Shown: in pieces, positions 50,869 to 59,805 of the stretch
How the letters are laid out: every line of letters begins with the position of its first letter
Numbering within the stretch: position 1 is the first letter of the stretch
Assembly: GCA_965243265.1 (NCBI GenBank)
Contig: CBDEUL010000011.1
Span: 62,001-126,000 of the forward strand
Direction: 5' to 3'
Origin: Flavicella sp965243265
GTDB taxonomy: Bacteria; Bacteroidota; Bacteroidia; Flavobacteriales; Flavobacteriaceae
Length of the DNA: 64,000 nt
Program-made: the position numbers and the translations under genes
The notes under the pieces: generated by a model
The model's database searches: none
Told to the model about the DNA's origin: nothing
What the model saw: only the letters and a program-made list of their open reading frames with translations

Positions 50869-53295
50869 TTACCTTAGGGTAGCTTCTAAATTTTTCTCAA
50901 AAGTAGCCTGTAACTTCTGCATTATCTTATCTATTTGCTTATCATTCAATGTCTTTTGTTCGTCTTGAATTACAAAGCTTACTGCATATGATTTTTTGTT
51001 TTTTGGAAGTTTACTTCCTTCATACACATCAAATAAATCAACTTCTTTTAAAAGCTTTCTTTCTGACTGAAAGGCTAAATTGTACACTTCTCCAAAAGTT
51101 ACTTTACTATCTAACAACAAAGCTAAATCTCTTTTTACTGCTGGAAATTTAGACAATGGTTTTACTTTTATAGATTTGTTATTTGCAATTTTTAATACAT
51201 TATCCCAATTAAAATCTACATAAACCACCTCTTGTTTAATTCCAAAACCTTTTAAAATTGTTTTACTTACAATTCCGATTTCAGCTAGTTTTATTTTTCC
51301 TAAACTCAAAGTAATTCCTTCTGAAAAAACATCGTTTTTAACAGGTGATTTTTTAAGTTTTCCTGCTCCTAAACGCTCCAATAAAGCTATTACCGTCCCT
51401 TTTACAAAGAAAAAGTCAGATGTTTTATTAGCAGTACTCCAACTGTCTTTTGTTCTGTTTCCTGTTACAAAAAGAGCCAAGTGTTTTTGCTCATCGTACT
51501 TCTCTTCGAACTTATGATAACTTTTACCAAACTCAAAAAACTTTAATGAATTGTTTTTTCTATTGATATTGTAAGCTACAGATTCTAACCCACTAAATAA
51601 TAATGATTGACGCATAACAGCCAAATCATTACTCAAAGGGTTTAACATAGCTACATTATTTTCTTCTTGTAAGTTTTCTGTTTGAGCTACATAATCTGCT
51701 TTGGTTAATGAGTTTGACATAATCTCATTAAATCCTTGTGCTATCAATTGATCTGCTACTATGTTTTCAACCTTTACTCCATTAAAGTCTGAAAAAGAAA
51801 TAGAGGTGTTTAATTTATGTGAAAATTGAATGTTGTTGTATCCATACACCCTTAAAATTTCTTCTATAAGGTCTGCCTCTCTTTGAACATCTACTCTATA
51901 CGATGGTACAGTTACTCCTAACCCTCCCTCAGTTTCGCTATTTATTTTTATCTCTAGAGATGCTAATATATTTTTAATAGTATCTTTTGGCAATTCTTCT
52001 CCTATAAGTCTTGCTGCATTTTGATAAGATAATACCAACTCAAAATCTTCTATTCTTTCTGGATATAGATCAATAATATCTGATGCTATTTTTCCTCCTG
52101 CTATTTCTGTAATTAGTAAAGCAGCTCTACGCAATGCATATTTTGTAAAATTCGGATCAATTCCTCTTTCAAAACGGAAAGACGCATCTGTATTCAATGC
52201 ATGTCTTTTTGCTGATTTACGTACCGATACTGGGTTAAAGTATGCACTTTCTAAGAATATTGATGTTGTTCCTTCTGAAACTCCTGATTCTTCTCCTCCA
52301 AAAACTCCTGCAATACATAAAGGTGTTGATTCTTTATCACAAATCATCAGATCTTCTTCGTGTAATTCTCTTTCTACACCGTCTAATGTTGTAAACTTAG
52401 TTCCTGTAGGCAATGTTTTTACTAAAATTTTATTTCCTTTTACTTTTGCTGCATCAAAAGCATGTAAGGGTTGTCCTAATTCATGTAAAACATAATTGGT
52501 AATATCTACTATATTGTTAATTGGAGCCAATCCAATTGCTTTCAATCTTTTTTGAATCCACTCTGGAGATTCTCCTACTTTTACTCCTGAAATAGTTACT
52601 CCACAGTAACGCGGTGCTAACTGTTTGTTTTCTACATCTACATCAAACTTAAGTGCACGTTCATCTAAATGATAATTACTTACCGATGGGGATATCAACT
52701 CTAAATTTACTCCTTGCTGCATTAATCCAGCTCTTAAATCTCTAGCTGTTCCATAATGACTCATTGCATCGGCTCTATTAGGCGTTAATCCTATTTCAAA
52801 AACCTCATCTATTTCAATATTAAAAACTTCTGCTGCTGGTGTTCCTGGTACAAGAGATTCGTCAAGAACCATAATACCGTCATGTCCTTTCCCTAAGCCT
52901 AGTTCATCTTCTGCACAAATCATCCCTAAACTAACTTCTCCTCTAATCTTCCCTTTTTTAATTTTGAAAGACTCTCCTTTCTCATCATATAAAACAGTAC
53001 CTACTGTAGCCACTGGTACTTTTTGTCCCGCTTTTACATTGGGTGCTCCACATACAATTTGTACAGGTTCTTCTCCTCCTAAATTAACTGTTGTTACACT
53101 TAACTTATCTGCATTTGGATGCTTTTCACATGTCAATACTTCACCTACTACAATACCTTCAAGACTTCCTTTAATTGACTCAACCTTTTCAATCCCTTCT
53201 ACCTCTAAACCAAGATCTGTTAATAGTTCTCCTGTTTTTTCAGCTTCCCAATCAATTTTAAGAAATTGTTTTAACCAATTGTATGATATTTTCAT
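50869..53295 (-). CDS. pheT: Phenylalanine-tRNA ligase beta subunit
   Basis: 808 aa from ATG 53295 (MKISYNWLKQFLKIDW); upstream residues cross the promoter element and are discarded. Domains in order: N-terminal and tRNA-binding EMAP-like (about 40-150, CEKHPNADKLSVTTV), B3/B4, B5 near the middle, catalytic-like core, and ferredoxin-fold anticodon-binding domain at the end (PLSKFPAVKRDLALLLD). It joins with PheS, not in this window, to charge tRNA-Phe. Confidence 0.96.
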   Translation of the reverse strand: MKISYNWLKQFLKIDWEAEKTGELLTDLGLEVEGIEKVESIKGSLEGIVVGEVLTCEKHPNADKLSVTTVNLGGEEPVQIVCGAPNVKAGQKVPVATVGTVLYDEKGESFKIKKGKIRGEVSLGMICAEDELGLGKGHDGIMVLDESLVPGTPAAEVFNIEIDEVFEIGLTPNRADAMSHYGTARDLRAGLMQQGVNLELISPSVSNYHLDERALKFDVDVENKQLAPRYCGVTISGVKVGESPEWIQKRLKAIGLAPINNIVDITNYVLHELGQPLHAFDAAKVKGNKILVKTLPTGTKFTTLDGVERELHEEDLMICDKESTPLCIAGVFGGEESGVSEGTTSIFLESAYFNPVSVRKSAKRHALNTDASFRFERGIDPNFTKYALRRAALLITEIAGGKIASDIIDLYPERIEDFELVLSYQNAARLIGEELPKDTIKNILASLEIKINSETEGGLGVTVPSYRVDVQREADLIEEILRVYGYNNIQFSHKLNTSISFSDFNGVKVENIVADQLIAQGFNEIMSNSLTKADYVAQTENLQEENNVAMLNPLSNDLAVMRQSLLFSGLESVAYNINRKNNSLKFFEFGKSYHKFEEKYDEQKHLALFVTGNRTKDSWSTANKTSDFFFVKGTVIALLERLGAGKLKKSPVKNDVFSEGITLSLGKIKLAEIGIVSKTILKGFGIKQEVVYVDFNWDNVLKIANNKSIKVKPLSKFPAVKRDLALLLDSKVTFGEVYNLAFQSERKLLKEVDLFDVYEGSKLPKNKKSYAVSFVIQDEQKTLNDKQIDKIMQKLQATFEKNLEATLR

Positions 53296-53325
53296 ATGTG
53301 TAATATTGTTCTTTAATATAGGGCG

Positions 53326-53333
53326 CAAATATA
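53326..53333 (-). promoter_or_regulatory. pheT promoter -7 element (TATATTTG)
   Basis: Exact TAnnTTTG match 30 bp before ATG 53295, supporting that start. Confidence 0.6.
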
Positions 53334-53447
53334 CGGATTCCATTAAATAAATAACAGCATATAGTCTTAAAAGTACCCTCTTTTAAAAGCTACATAAGAG
53401 CTGTTAATTATCTGTTTTTAATTCCGCTTCGTTACTCTTTATTTTGA

Positions 53448-53455
53448 TATTTTTG
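53448..53455 (+). promoter_or_regulatory. -7 element (TATTTTTG)
   Basis: Exact TAnnTTTG match 19 bp before ATG 53475 of the DUF3817 gene. Confidence 0.6.
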
Positions 53456-53474
53456 TAGACTTAAAACTTCTTAT

Positions 53475-53762
53475 ATGAATTCATTAAAATTATTTAGAAC
53501 TACAAGTATTTGCGAAGGACTTTCACTTCTTGTTTTATTAGGCATAGCAATGCCTTTAAAGTATATTTTTGATAAACCAATGCTTGTTGAAATTGTTGGA
53601 ATGTTGCATGGAATTTTATTTATAGCATATGTTCTATTTGCCTTTATTTACAAATTCAAAGTAAAATGGTCTTTTCCTACTTTATTTATTGTAATTATTG
53701 CCTCTGTAGTTCCTTTTGGAACCTTTTATATTGATAAAAAATACCTGAAAAGTATCGCATAA
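53475..53762 (+). CDS. DUF3817 integral membrane protein
   Basis: 95 aa with three predicted helices (about 10-28, 38-58, 66-84). The pattern EGLSLLVLLGIAMPLKY...GMLHGILFIAYV fits DUF3817, a family of small inner-membrane proteins without known function. Single-gene unit with its own promoter, ended by a terminator shared with secA. Confidence 0.87.
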   Translation: MNSLKLFRTTSICEGLSLLVLLGIAMPLKYIFDKPMLVEIVGMLHGILFIAYVLFAFIYKFKVKWSFPTLFIVIIASVVPFGTFYIDKKYLKSIA

Positions 53763-53797
53763 AAAAAGCCTTGTAAATATTTTTACAAGGCTTTTTT
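53761..53797. terminator. Bidirectional terminator, DUF3817 gene / secA
   Basis: AAAAAGCCTTGTAAA pairs with TTTACAAGGCTTTTT, between convergent genes; the DUF3817 stop codon touches its left edge. Confidence 0.9.
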
Positions 53798-53812
53798 ATT
53801 TGTTCTAAGTCA

Positions 53813-56800
53813 TTAATCTTCAACCAATACCCATTCTCCTTTATCTATCATAGGAATGGCTTGCTTGTATTTGACATCTTTATTTTCTCCTGTCATTACA
53901 TTTTTAACTGTAACACGTTCGTTCCTTCCTATTTTTCGTTCGTCACGAACCAAAGTTTCAGGAGCTTTTTGTTCTTGTGTATTTTGTACTGCAGCAGAAC
54001 TCTGACTTGTGTTTGCAAGTGTTTCTTTACTCAATTGCAATTTTTCTTTCTTCTGCTCTCTTGCTTCTGAAATTTGATTAGAATTCTGATTTGGCAACTC
54101 TCCTTTAAACAAGAAAGAAAGTACTTCTTTATTGATTTTATCTAGCATTTGCTTAAATAACTCAAAAGCTTCAAACTTGTAGATTAACAACGGATCTTTT
54201 TGCTCGTACGATGCGTTTTGAACAGATTGTTTCAAATCATCCATCTTACGTAAATGATCTTTCCATGTTTCATCTATAATAGCTAGTGTAATATTCTTTT
54301 CGAAATCATTGACCAATCCTTTTCCTTCAGACTCGTAAGCTTCTTTTAAGTTTGTTACAACTTGCAATGTTTTAATACCATCTGTAAAAGGCACTACTAT
54401 ACGCTCATATTTATCTCCTTCATTTTCAAAAACATCTTTAATAACTGGATATGCTGAAGCTGCATTACGAATTACTTTATCTTGATAATGCGCCAACACT
54501 TTTGTATATAAAGTATCTGTTAACTCTGTTTCTGAAGTATTTTTAAACTCTTCTTTTGTAAATGGTGATGACATTGATGAGAAACGAATTAATTCAAATT
54601 CGAAGTTCGCATAATCATCATTTAATTTATTTGCTGATAGTATTGAAGCACACGTATCATAAATCATATTTACAATGTCTATCTGTAATCTTTTCCCATC
54701 TAATGCATGACGACGACGCTTGTAAACTACTTCTCTTTGAGAGTTCATAATATCATCATACTCCAACAATCGTTTACGAATACCAAAGTTATTTTCTTCT
54801 ACTTTTTTCTGAGCTCTTTCTATTGATTTAGAAATCATAGAGTGTTGAATAACTTCTCCTTCTTCTAAGCCCATTCTATCCATCATTTTAGCAATACGTT
54901 CTGACCCGAAAATACGCATTAAATGATCTTCTAAAGAAACATAAAATTGTGAAGACCCAACATCTCCTTGTCTCCCTGCACGTCCTCTTAACTGACGGTC
55001 AACCCTACGTGAATCATGACGTTCTGTACCAATAATTGCTAAACCTCCTGCTGCTTTCACTTCATCAGACAATTTAATATCTGTTCCACGTCCTGCCATA
55101 TTAGTTGCAATAGTAACCATACCTGATTTTCCTGCATCTGCAACAATATCAGCCTCTTTCTTGTGTAGTTTTGCGTTTAAGACATTGTGTGTTATTTTTC
55201 TAATTGAAAGCATTCTTGATAACAATTCTGAAATTTCTACAGAAGTTGTTCCTACAAGTACCGGTCTCCCTTTTTCTACAAGGTTTACAATTTCATCTAT
55301 TACAGCATTGTATTTCTCTCTTGTAGTCTTATAAACTAAATCGTCCTTATCATCTCGTTGCAACGCTCTATTTGTTGGTATTTCTACAACATCTAGTTTG
55401 TATATTTCCCAAAACTCTCCTTCTTCAGTAATTGCTGTACCCGTCATTCCTCCTAACTTACGATACATTCTAAAGTAGTTTTGCAATGTAACTGTAGCAA
55501 ATGTTTGTGTAGCTGCTTCTATTTTTACATTTTCCTTCGCTTCAATAGCTTGGTGTAATCCGTCAGAATATCTACGACCGTCCATAATACGTCCAGTCTG
55601 CTCGTCCACTATTTTAACTTTATTATCCATTACCACATACTCTTTATCTTTTTCAAATAAAGTATATGCTTTTAGTAATTGGTTTAAGGTGTGAATTCTT
55701 TCACTTTTGATACTAAAGTCTCTGTAGAGTTCTTCTTTTAAAGCTACTTTTTCTTCTGTTGTTTGAGTGCTTGAATCAATCTCTCCTATTTTAACTCCAA
55801 TATCCGGTAATACAAAGAAATTCTCTTTACTATCTCCTGACAAGTATGCAATACCTTTGTCTGTCAATTCGATTGAATTGTTCTTTTCATCAATAACAAA
55901 GTAAAGCTCTTTATCTATTTTTGGCATTTCTCTGTTATTATCTGCCATATAGGTATTCTCTACCTTTTGCAACATTTGTTTGATTCCTTCTTGACTCAAG
56001 AATTTTATCAAAGCTTTGTTTTTCGGCAATCCTCTATAGACTCTCAATAACAAGAAACTACCATCTTTAGTATTTCCTTCTTTTATGAGTTTTTTAGCTT
56101 CTGCCAATACTCCTACTAAATATTGTCTTTGAATTTTTTCTATATCGGCTACTTTGGGCTTTAATTCGTTAAATTCATGACGATCTCCTTCTGGAATTGG
56201 TCCTGAGATAATCAATGGTGTTCTAGCATCATCAATTAACACAGAATCTACCTCATCTACAATGGCAAAGTTTGGTGCTCTTTGTACCAAATCTTTTTGA
56301 GAATGTGCCATATTATCTCTCAGGTAATCGAATCCAAATTCATTGTTGGTTCCGTAAGTAATATCTGAGTTATAAGCTTTTCTTCTTTCTTCTGAATTTG
56401 GCTGATGATGATCTATACAGTCTACTGTTAATCCATGAAATTCCCAAATAGGTGCCATCCAAGCGGCATCCCTTTTTGCTAAATAATCATTTACTGTTAC
56501 AACGTGTACTCCTTTTCCTGTTAAAGCATTTAAGTAAATAGGCAATGTTGCTACTAAGGTTTTTCCCTCTCCTGTCATCATCTCAGCAATTTTACCTTGA
56601 TGTAAAACAGCCCCTCCTATCAATTGCACATCGTAATGTACCATACCCCAAGTAACATCTGTTCCTGATGCGTTCCAAGAGTTTTTCCAAATGGCTTTAT
56701 CTCCTTCTAAACTAATATATTCTTTAACAGCAGATAGTTCTCTATCTTTCTGTGTTGCTGTAACAACATTTGTTGTGTTTTCTGTAAACCGTTTTGCTGT

Positions 56801-57151
56801 TTCTTTTACAACTGCAAAAGCTTCTGCCATTATATTAGCTAAAACAGCTTCAGAAGCTTCATATGATTGATCTTTTAAAGCATCTATTTCTGTAAATATT
56901 TGCTCTTTTCTATCTACATGTGCTTCTAAAGCTTCTTCTTCTAATGAGACAATTTTATCTTCGAATGATTTTGTTGCTTCTTTGATCTGATTTTTAAACT
57001 CTTCAGATTTCAACCTTAATTCATCATTTGTTAAGGCTCCTATTGCTTCCTCAAATTGACGTACTTGACCTACAATTGGTCGTAAGTTTTTAAGGTCTTT
57101 TTTCTGCTTATCTCCTACAAAGATTTTAAGTACAGAATCTAATATACTCAT
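53813..57151 (-). CDS. secA: Preprotein translocase ATPase SecA
   Basis: 1112 aa, about 200 longer than E. coli SecA, with an insertion after SGPIPEGDRHEF (about residues 320-450) typical of Bacteroidota. Walker A MMTGEGKT, VDEVDSVLIDDART, and GRAGRQGD are present. The C-terminus ends IDKGEWVLVED and has no zinc-binding Cys cluster, so the usual SecB/lipid-binding tail is missing. It drives protein export through SecYEG. Promoter TATTTTTG at 57174-57181. Confidence 0.96.
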   Translation of the reverse strand: MSILDSVLKIFVGDKQKKDLKNLRPIVGQVRQFEEAIGALTNDELRLKSEEFKNQIKEATKSFEDKIVSLEEEALEAHVDRKEQIFTEIDALKDQSYEASEAVLANIMAEAFAVVKETAKRFTENTTNVVTATQKDRELSAVKEYISLEGDKAIWKNSWNASGTDVTWGMVHYDVQLIGGAVLHQGKIAEMMTGEGKTLVATLPIYLNALTGKGVHVVTVNDYLAKRDAAWMAPIWEFHGLTVDCIDHHQPNSEERRKAYNSDITYGTNNEFGFDYLRDNMAHSQKDLVQRAPNFAIVDEVDSVLIDDARTPLIISGPIPEGDRHEFNELKPKVADIEKIQRQYLVGVLAEAKKLIKEGNTKDGSFLLLRVYRGLPKNKALIKFLSQEGIKQMLQKVENTYMADNNREMPKIDKELYFVIDEKNNSIELTDKGIAYLSGDSKENFFVLPDIGVKIGEIDSSTQTTEEKVALKEELYRDFSIKSERIHTLNQLLKAYTLFEKDKEYVVMDNKVKIVDEQTGRIMDGRRYSDGLHQAIEAKENVKIEAATQTFATVTLQNYFRMYRKLGGMTGTAITEEGEFWEIYKLDVVEIPTNRALQRDDKDDLVYKTTREKYNAVIDEIVNLVEKGRPVLVGTTSVEISELLSRMLSIRKITHNVLNAKLHKKEADIVADAGKSGMVTIATNMAGRGTDIKLSDEVKAAGGLAIIGTERHDSRRVDRQLRGRAGRQGDVGSSQFYVSLEDHLMRIFGSERIAKMMDRMGLEEGEVIQHSMISKSIERAQKKVEENNFGIRKRLLEYDDIMNSQREVVYKRRRHALDGKRLQIDIVNMIYDTCASILSANKLNDDYANFEFELIRFSSMSSPFTKEEFKNTSETELTDTLYTKVLAHYQDKVIRNAASAYPVIKDVFENEGDKYERIVVPFTDGIKTLQVVTNLKEAYESEGKGLVNDFEKNITLAIIDETWKDHLRKMDDLKQSVQNASYEQKDPLLIYKFEAFELFKQMLDKINKEVLSFLFKGELPNQNSNQISEAREQKKEKLQLSKETLANTSQSSAAVQNTQEQKAPETLVRDERKIGRNERVTVKNVMTGENKDVKYKQAIPMIDKGEWVLVED

Positions 57152-57173
57152 GTTTTCTTATTTTTTTCGTTTC

Positions 57174-57181
57174 AAAAATAC
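57174..57181 (-). promoter_or_regulatory. secA promoter -7 element (TATTTTTG)
   Basis: Exact TAnnTTTG match 22 bp before the secA ATG, directly behind the terminator of the preceding gene. Confidence 0.55.
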
Positions 57182-57183
57182 GC

Positions 57184-57217
57184 AAAAAAAAAGCCTCTAA
57201 AGAGACTTTTTTTTGTT
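57184..57217 (-). terminator. Terminator of DUF2795 gene
   Basis: A-run, CTCT/AGAG stem with 2-base loop, T-run; short stem but well placed, 17 bp past the stop. Confidence 0.6.
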
Positions 57218-57233
57218 TAATTTTTTGTTTTTT

Positions 57234-57455
57234 CTAGTATTCTTCTTCATCCCAGAAATAATCCTCTTCTGTAGGATAATCAGGCCATATCTCTACAATT
57301 GAGTCATATGCATCTCCTTCATCTTCCATACTTTGTAAGTTTTCTACAACTTCCAAAGGAGCTCCTGTTCTAATTGCATAATCTATCAATTCATCTTTTG
57401 TTGCTGGCCATGGGGCGTCTGCCAAATATGATGCTAATTCTAATGTCCAATACAT
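57234..57455 (-). CDS. DUF2795 small acidic protein
   Basis: 73 aa. WTLELASYLADAPWPATKDELIDYAIRTGAP followed by VVENLQSMEDEGDAYDSIVEIWPDYP fits DUF2795, a small family with a predicted helical fold and no known role. The C-terminus is very acidic (TEEDYFWDEEEY). Own promoter element (TATTTTTG at 57475-57482) and terminator. Confidence 0.87.
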   Translation of the reverse strand: MYWTLELASYLADAPWPATKDELIDYAIRTGAPLEVVENLQSMEDEGDAYDSIVEIWPDYPTEEDYFWDEEEY

Positions 57456-57474
57456 TTTTATAATTGTTTTTTTG

Positions 57475-57482
57475 CAAAAATA
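57475..57482 (-). promoter_or_regulatory. -7 element (TATTTTTG)
   Basis: Exact TAnnTTTG match 19 bp before the DUF2795 ATG. Confidence 0.55.
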
Positions 57483-57553
57483 ATTTTTTAAACTAAATAG
57501 TCAAGTTTTTTTATCTTTTTTTTGTTTTTATTTAAAAGAACGTTTTTTTAAGC

Positions 57554-58117
57554 TTACGGAATCCATTTAATTTCTTCTGCTTTATAATCTTGAGTCAACT
57601 TTCGTGCCAACACAAATAAGTAGTCAGAAAGGCGGTTTAAGTATTCTATAATCTCTTTTTCTACCGTTGTTTCCTGTAATAATTTCACTACCAAACGCTC
57701 TGCTCGCCTACAAATACTTCTAGATACATGACAGTATGACACTGCTACATGTCCACCTGGCAAAACAAAATGAGTCATTGCTGGCAATTCTTCATTCATC
57801 TTGTCTATTTCCGATTCTAAAAAAATTATCATCTTTTGACTAATCACTGGAATGGTTAAACGATTGGCACCGTTTTTCATTTTCTTTTTCTCTTTTGGTG
57901 TTGCCAACATAGCTCCAATTGTAAATAATTCACTTTGAATTTTCACTATTACATCTTTAAGACTATTACTCTCATTACAATCCCTTATAAGTCCCATAAA
58001 TGAGTTTAGTTCATCTATAGTTCCGTAACATTCTATTCTTAAATCTGATTTTAAAACCCTGTCTCCGCCATAGAGTCCTGTTTCTCCTTTGTCTCCTGTT
58101 TTTGTATATATTTTCAT
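57554..58117 (-). CDS. Cob(I)alamin adenosyltransferase, PduO type
   Basis: 187 aa. The ATP-binding N-terminus KIYTKTGDKGETGLYGGDR, ECYGTIDELNSF, and SRSICRRAERLVV are PduO/MMAB signatures. It attaches the adenosyl group of ATP to cobalamin to make coenzyme B12. It overlaps the methyltransferase gene by one base (TAATG), so coupled. No other cobalamin gene is nearby; it probably serves a B12-dependent mutase elsewhere. Confidence 0.92.
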   Translation of the reverse strand: MKIYTKTGDKGETGLYGGDRVLKSDLRIECYGTIDELNSFMGLIRDCNESNSLKDVIVKIQSELFTIGAMLATPKEKKKMKNGANRLTIPVISQKMIIFLESEIDKMNEELPAMTHFVLPGGHVAVSYCHVSRSICRRAERLVVKLLQETTVEKEIIEYLNRLSDYLFVLARKLTQDYKAEEIKWIP

Positions 58118-58893
58118 TAAATGCGAATTGTAAAATGTTCTTTTTCTTGTTCTTTTCTAAAAAACACAATCCCCCATTGAAATGTATCTATAGTCACTTT
58201 TACTGATGGGTGCTCCTTTATTTCTTCCCAAGCTTCTTCCATCTCTAAAGACCAGTGTATATCATCAAAAATAAAAACCGAATCGTTATGAATAGAACTC
58301 AGCGCTTGTTTAAAATAATTTAATGTTGGCTGTTTTTGATGATTTCCATCAAAATATATTAAGTCGTAGGTATTCTCTTTTAAAACCCTTGGTAACGTTT
58401 CCGAAAAATCTCCTAAGACTGTTTTTATATTTTTTTGCTCAAAAAAAAGAAATTGTTCTTTTGCTTTTTTTTGAGTTTCTGGACATCCTTCTAATGTAAT
58501 TACCCCTCCCTTTTCTCTACCTAAACTTAAAGAAAAAGTTCCTACTCCCAATGAAGTCCCAATCTCTAAAGATTTACCCACCTCTAAATATGAAACTATT
58601 CTTACTAAAAGCTTTGCATATTTTTTATTGATAGAAACATGTTTTGCTACTTTAGCAACCTCTCTCTCATTACTTTTAAAAATCTTAGATCCTTTTCCAA
58701 AATCAGTTACATTGATTGTTTCTTTTGATTTTAACAAACGTCTTTTATATGCTGTGAGTTTTTCTATTACCTCTCTTTCTGTTTTTTTATAGAAACAGTT
58801 GACTACTAAATCATAAACAAACGGAGAATGCACCCCATGTTGATTTTTTGATCTTACTAAAAAATTTAAATATGCTTTGACTCTATAAAACAT
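58117..58893 (-). CDS. SAM-dependent methyltransferase (class I)
   Basis: 258 aa. SAM-binding core with GKSLEIGTSLGVGTFSLSLG and the acidic loop EGCPE, later LIYFDGNHQKQPT and VFIFDDIHW, an O-methyltransferase-like pattern. Substrate unknown. A perfect 9-bp hairpin (58894-58914) directly abuts the start codon. Coupled to the cobalamin adenosyltransferase downstream, divergent from the polysaccharide genes. Confidence 0.8.
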   Translation of the reverse strand: MFYRVKAYLNFLVRSKNQHGVHSPFVYDLVVNCFYKKTEREVIEKLTAYKRRLLKSKETINVTDFGKGSKIFKSNEREVAKVAKHVSINKKYAKLLVRIVSYLEVGKSLEIGTSLGVGTFSLSLGREKGGVITLEGCPETQKKAKEQFLFFEQKNIKTVLGDFSETLPRVLKENTYDLIYFDGNHQKQPTLNYFKQALSSIHNDSVFIFDDIHWSLEMEEAWEEIKEHPSVKVTIDTFQWGIVFFRKEQEKEHFTIRI

Positions 58894-58914
58894 CTAATCT
58901 TATTTTAAGATTAG
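58894..58914 (-). promoter_or_regulatory. Inverted repeat abutting the methyltransferase start
   Basis: CTAATCTTA and TAAGATTAG form a 9-bp stem with 3-base loop ending at the base before ATG. It could be an operator or a hairpin hindering initiation. A TACTTTCG, close to a -7 element, lies just upstream. Confidence 0.5.
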
Positions 58915-58931
58915 CGAAAGTAAGAAGATTA

Positions 58932-58953
58932 TTATTGTTTGTAACAACAATAA
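58932..58953. promoter_or_regulatory. Inverted repeat in the wza promoter
   Basis: TTATTGTT and AACAATAA, 8-bp arms with a 6-base spacer, overlapping the -33 region of the promoter for 58990-62220. Candidate operator for exopolysaccharide control. Confidence 0.45.
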
Positions 58954-58957
58954 GATT

Positions 58958-58965
58958 TATATTTG
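58958..58965 (+). promoter_or_regulatory. -7 element (TATATTTG) of the polysaccharide export operon
   Basis: Exact TAnnTTTG match with TTG 20 bases upstream; 24 bp before ATG 58990. Confidence 0.65.
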
Positions 58966-58989
58966 CACCTTTAAAAGTACCCTCATCTT

Positions 58990-59772
58990 ATGAAGAATTT
59001 TATATTTATAGGAATACTCGTTATTCTGATGTCCTCTTGTATACCCCATAAAGAACTTGTTTACTTTCAAGGGGAACCTGTCTCTAAGGAGGATTTAAGA
59101 AGATTAAATCGTATCCCATATAAATTACAAACAAGTGATATCCTACAAATATCTATAACATCGGGTAATACAGAACTTGTAAATTCATTTAGTAATAGTT
59201 CTTCAGAAGGTCAAACTCAACAATTTGATGATGCTTCGTTATATTTTAAAGGGTACTCTATTGATATACATGGAAATATTCGTCTGCCTTACCTTAACAA
59301 CCTTAACGTTCTTGGATATACAACCGAAGAAGTACGTAAAAAAATAGAAACCGAATTAAAAAAATACTTTAACAATTCTGACGATATTTTTGTGACAGTC
59401 AAATTAGCAGGTATCAAGTATACTATACTAGGTGAAATTGGCTCTCCTGGAACTAATATCATATACCAAAATGAAGTTAATATCATTGAAGCAATTGCCA
59501 GCTCAGGAGATATTACTCTTGTTGGTGACAGACAAAACATAAACATCTTAAGAATGGAAGAAGATGGTCTAAAAAAATTCAATGTAGACATCTCTGATAT
59601 TGATATTTTTGATAATGAAACCTTCAGGATTCAACCCAATGATATTATTTATGTCAGACCTTTAAAACAAAAATCATGGGGAGTTGGAACAACAGGTGTT
59701 CAAACCTTTGTAACTATTGCAACTTTGTTTTCATTAACAATAACAACTTACCTCCTGATTAAGTCTCTATAA
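58990..59772 (+). CDS. Polysaccharide export outer-membrane protein (Wza type)
   Basis: 260 aa. Lipobox MSSC (Cys17); polysaccharide-biosynthesis/export domain with YKLQTSDILQISI, SLBB-like segments (ILGEIGSPGTNIIYQNEVNIIEAIASSG) and a C-terminal helix (about 236-258). By family it forms the outer-membrane pore for capsule or exopolysaccharide. Followed 33 bp on by the tyrosine autokinase, its usual partner. Confidence 0.9.
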   Translation: MKNFIFIGILVILMSSCIPHKELVYFQGEPVSKEDLRRLNRIPYKLQTSDILQISITSGNTELVNSFSNSSSEGQTQQFDDASLYFKGYSIDIHGNIRLPYLNNLNVLGYTTEEVRKKIETELKKYFNNSDDIFVTVKLAGIKYTILGEIGSPGTNIIYQNEVNIIEAIASSGDITLVGDRQNINILRMEEDGLKKFNVDISDIDIFDNETFRIQPNDIIYVRPLKQKSWGVGTTGVQTFVTIATLFSLTITTYLLIKSL

Positions 59773-59805
59773 GACTTTGATAAATCTAAAAAAATATAGC
59801 AAACT

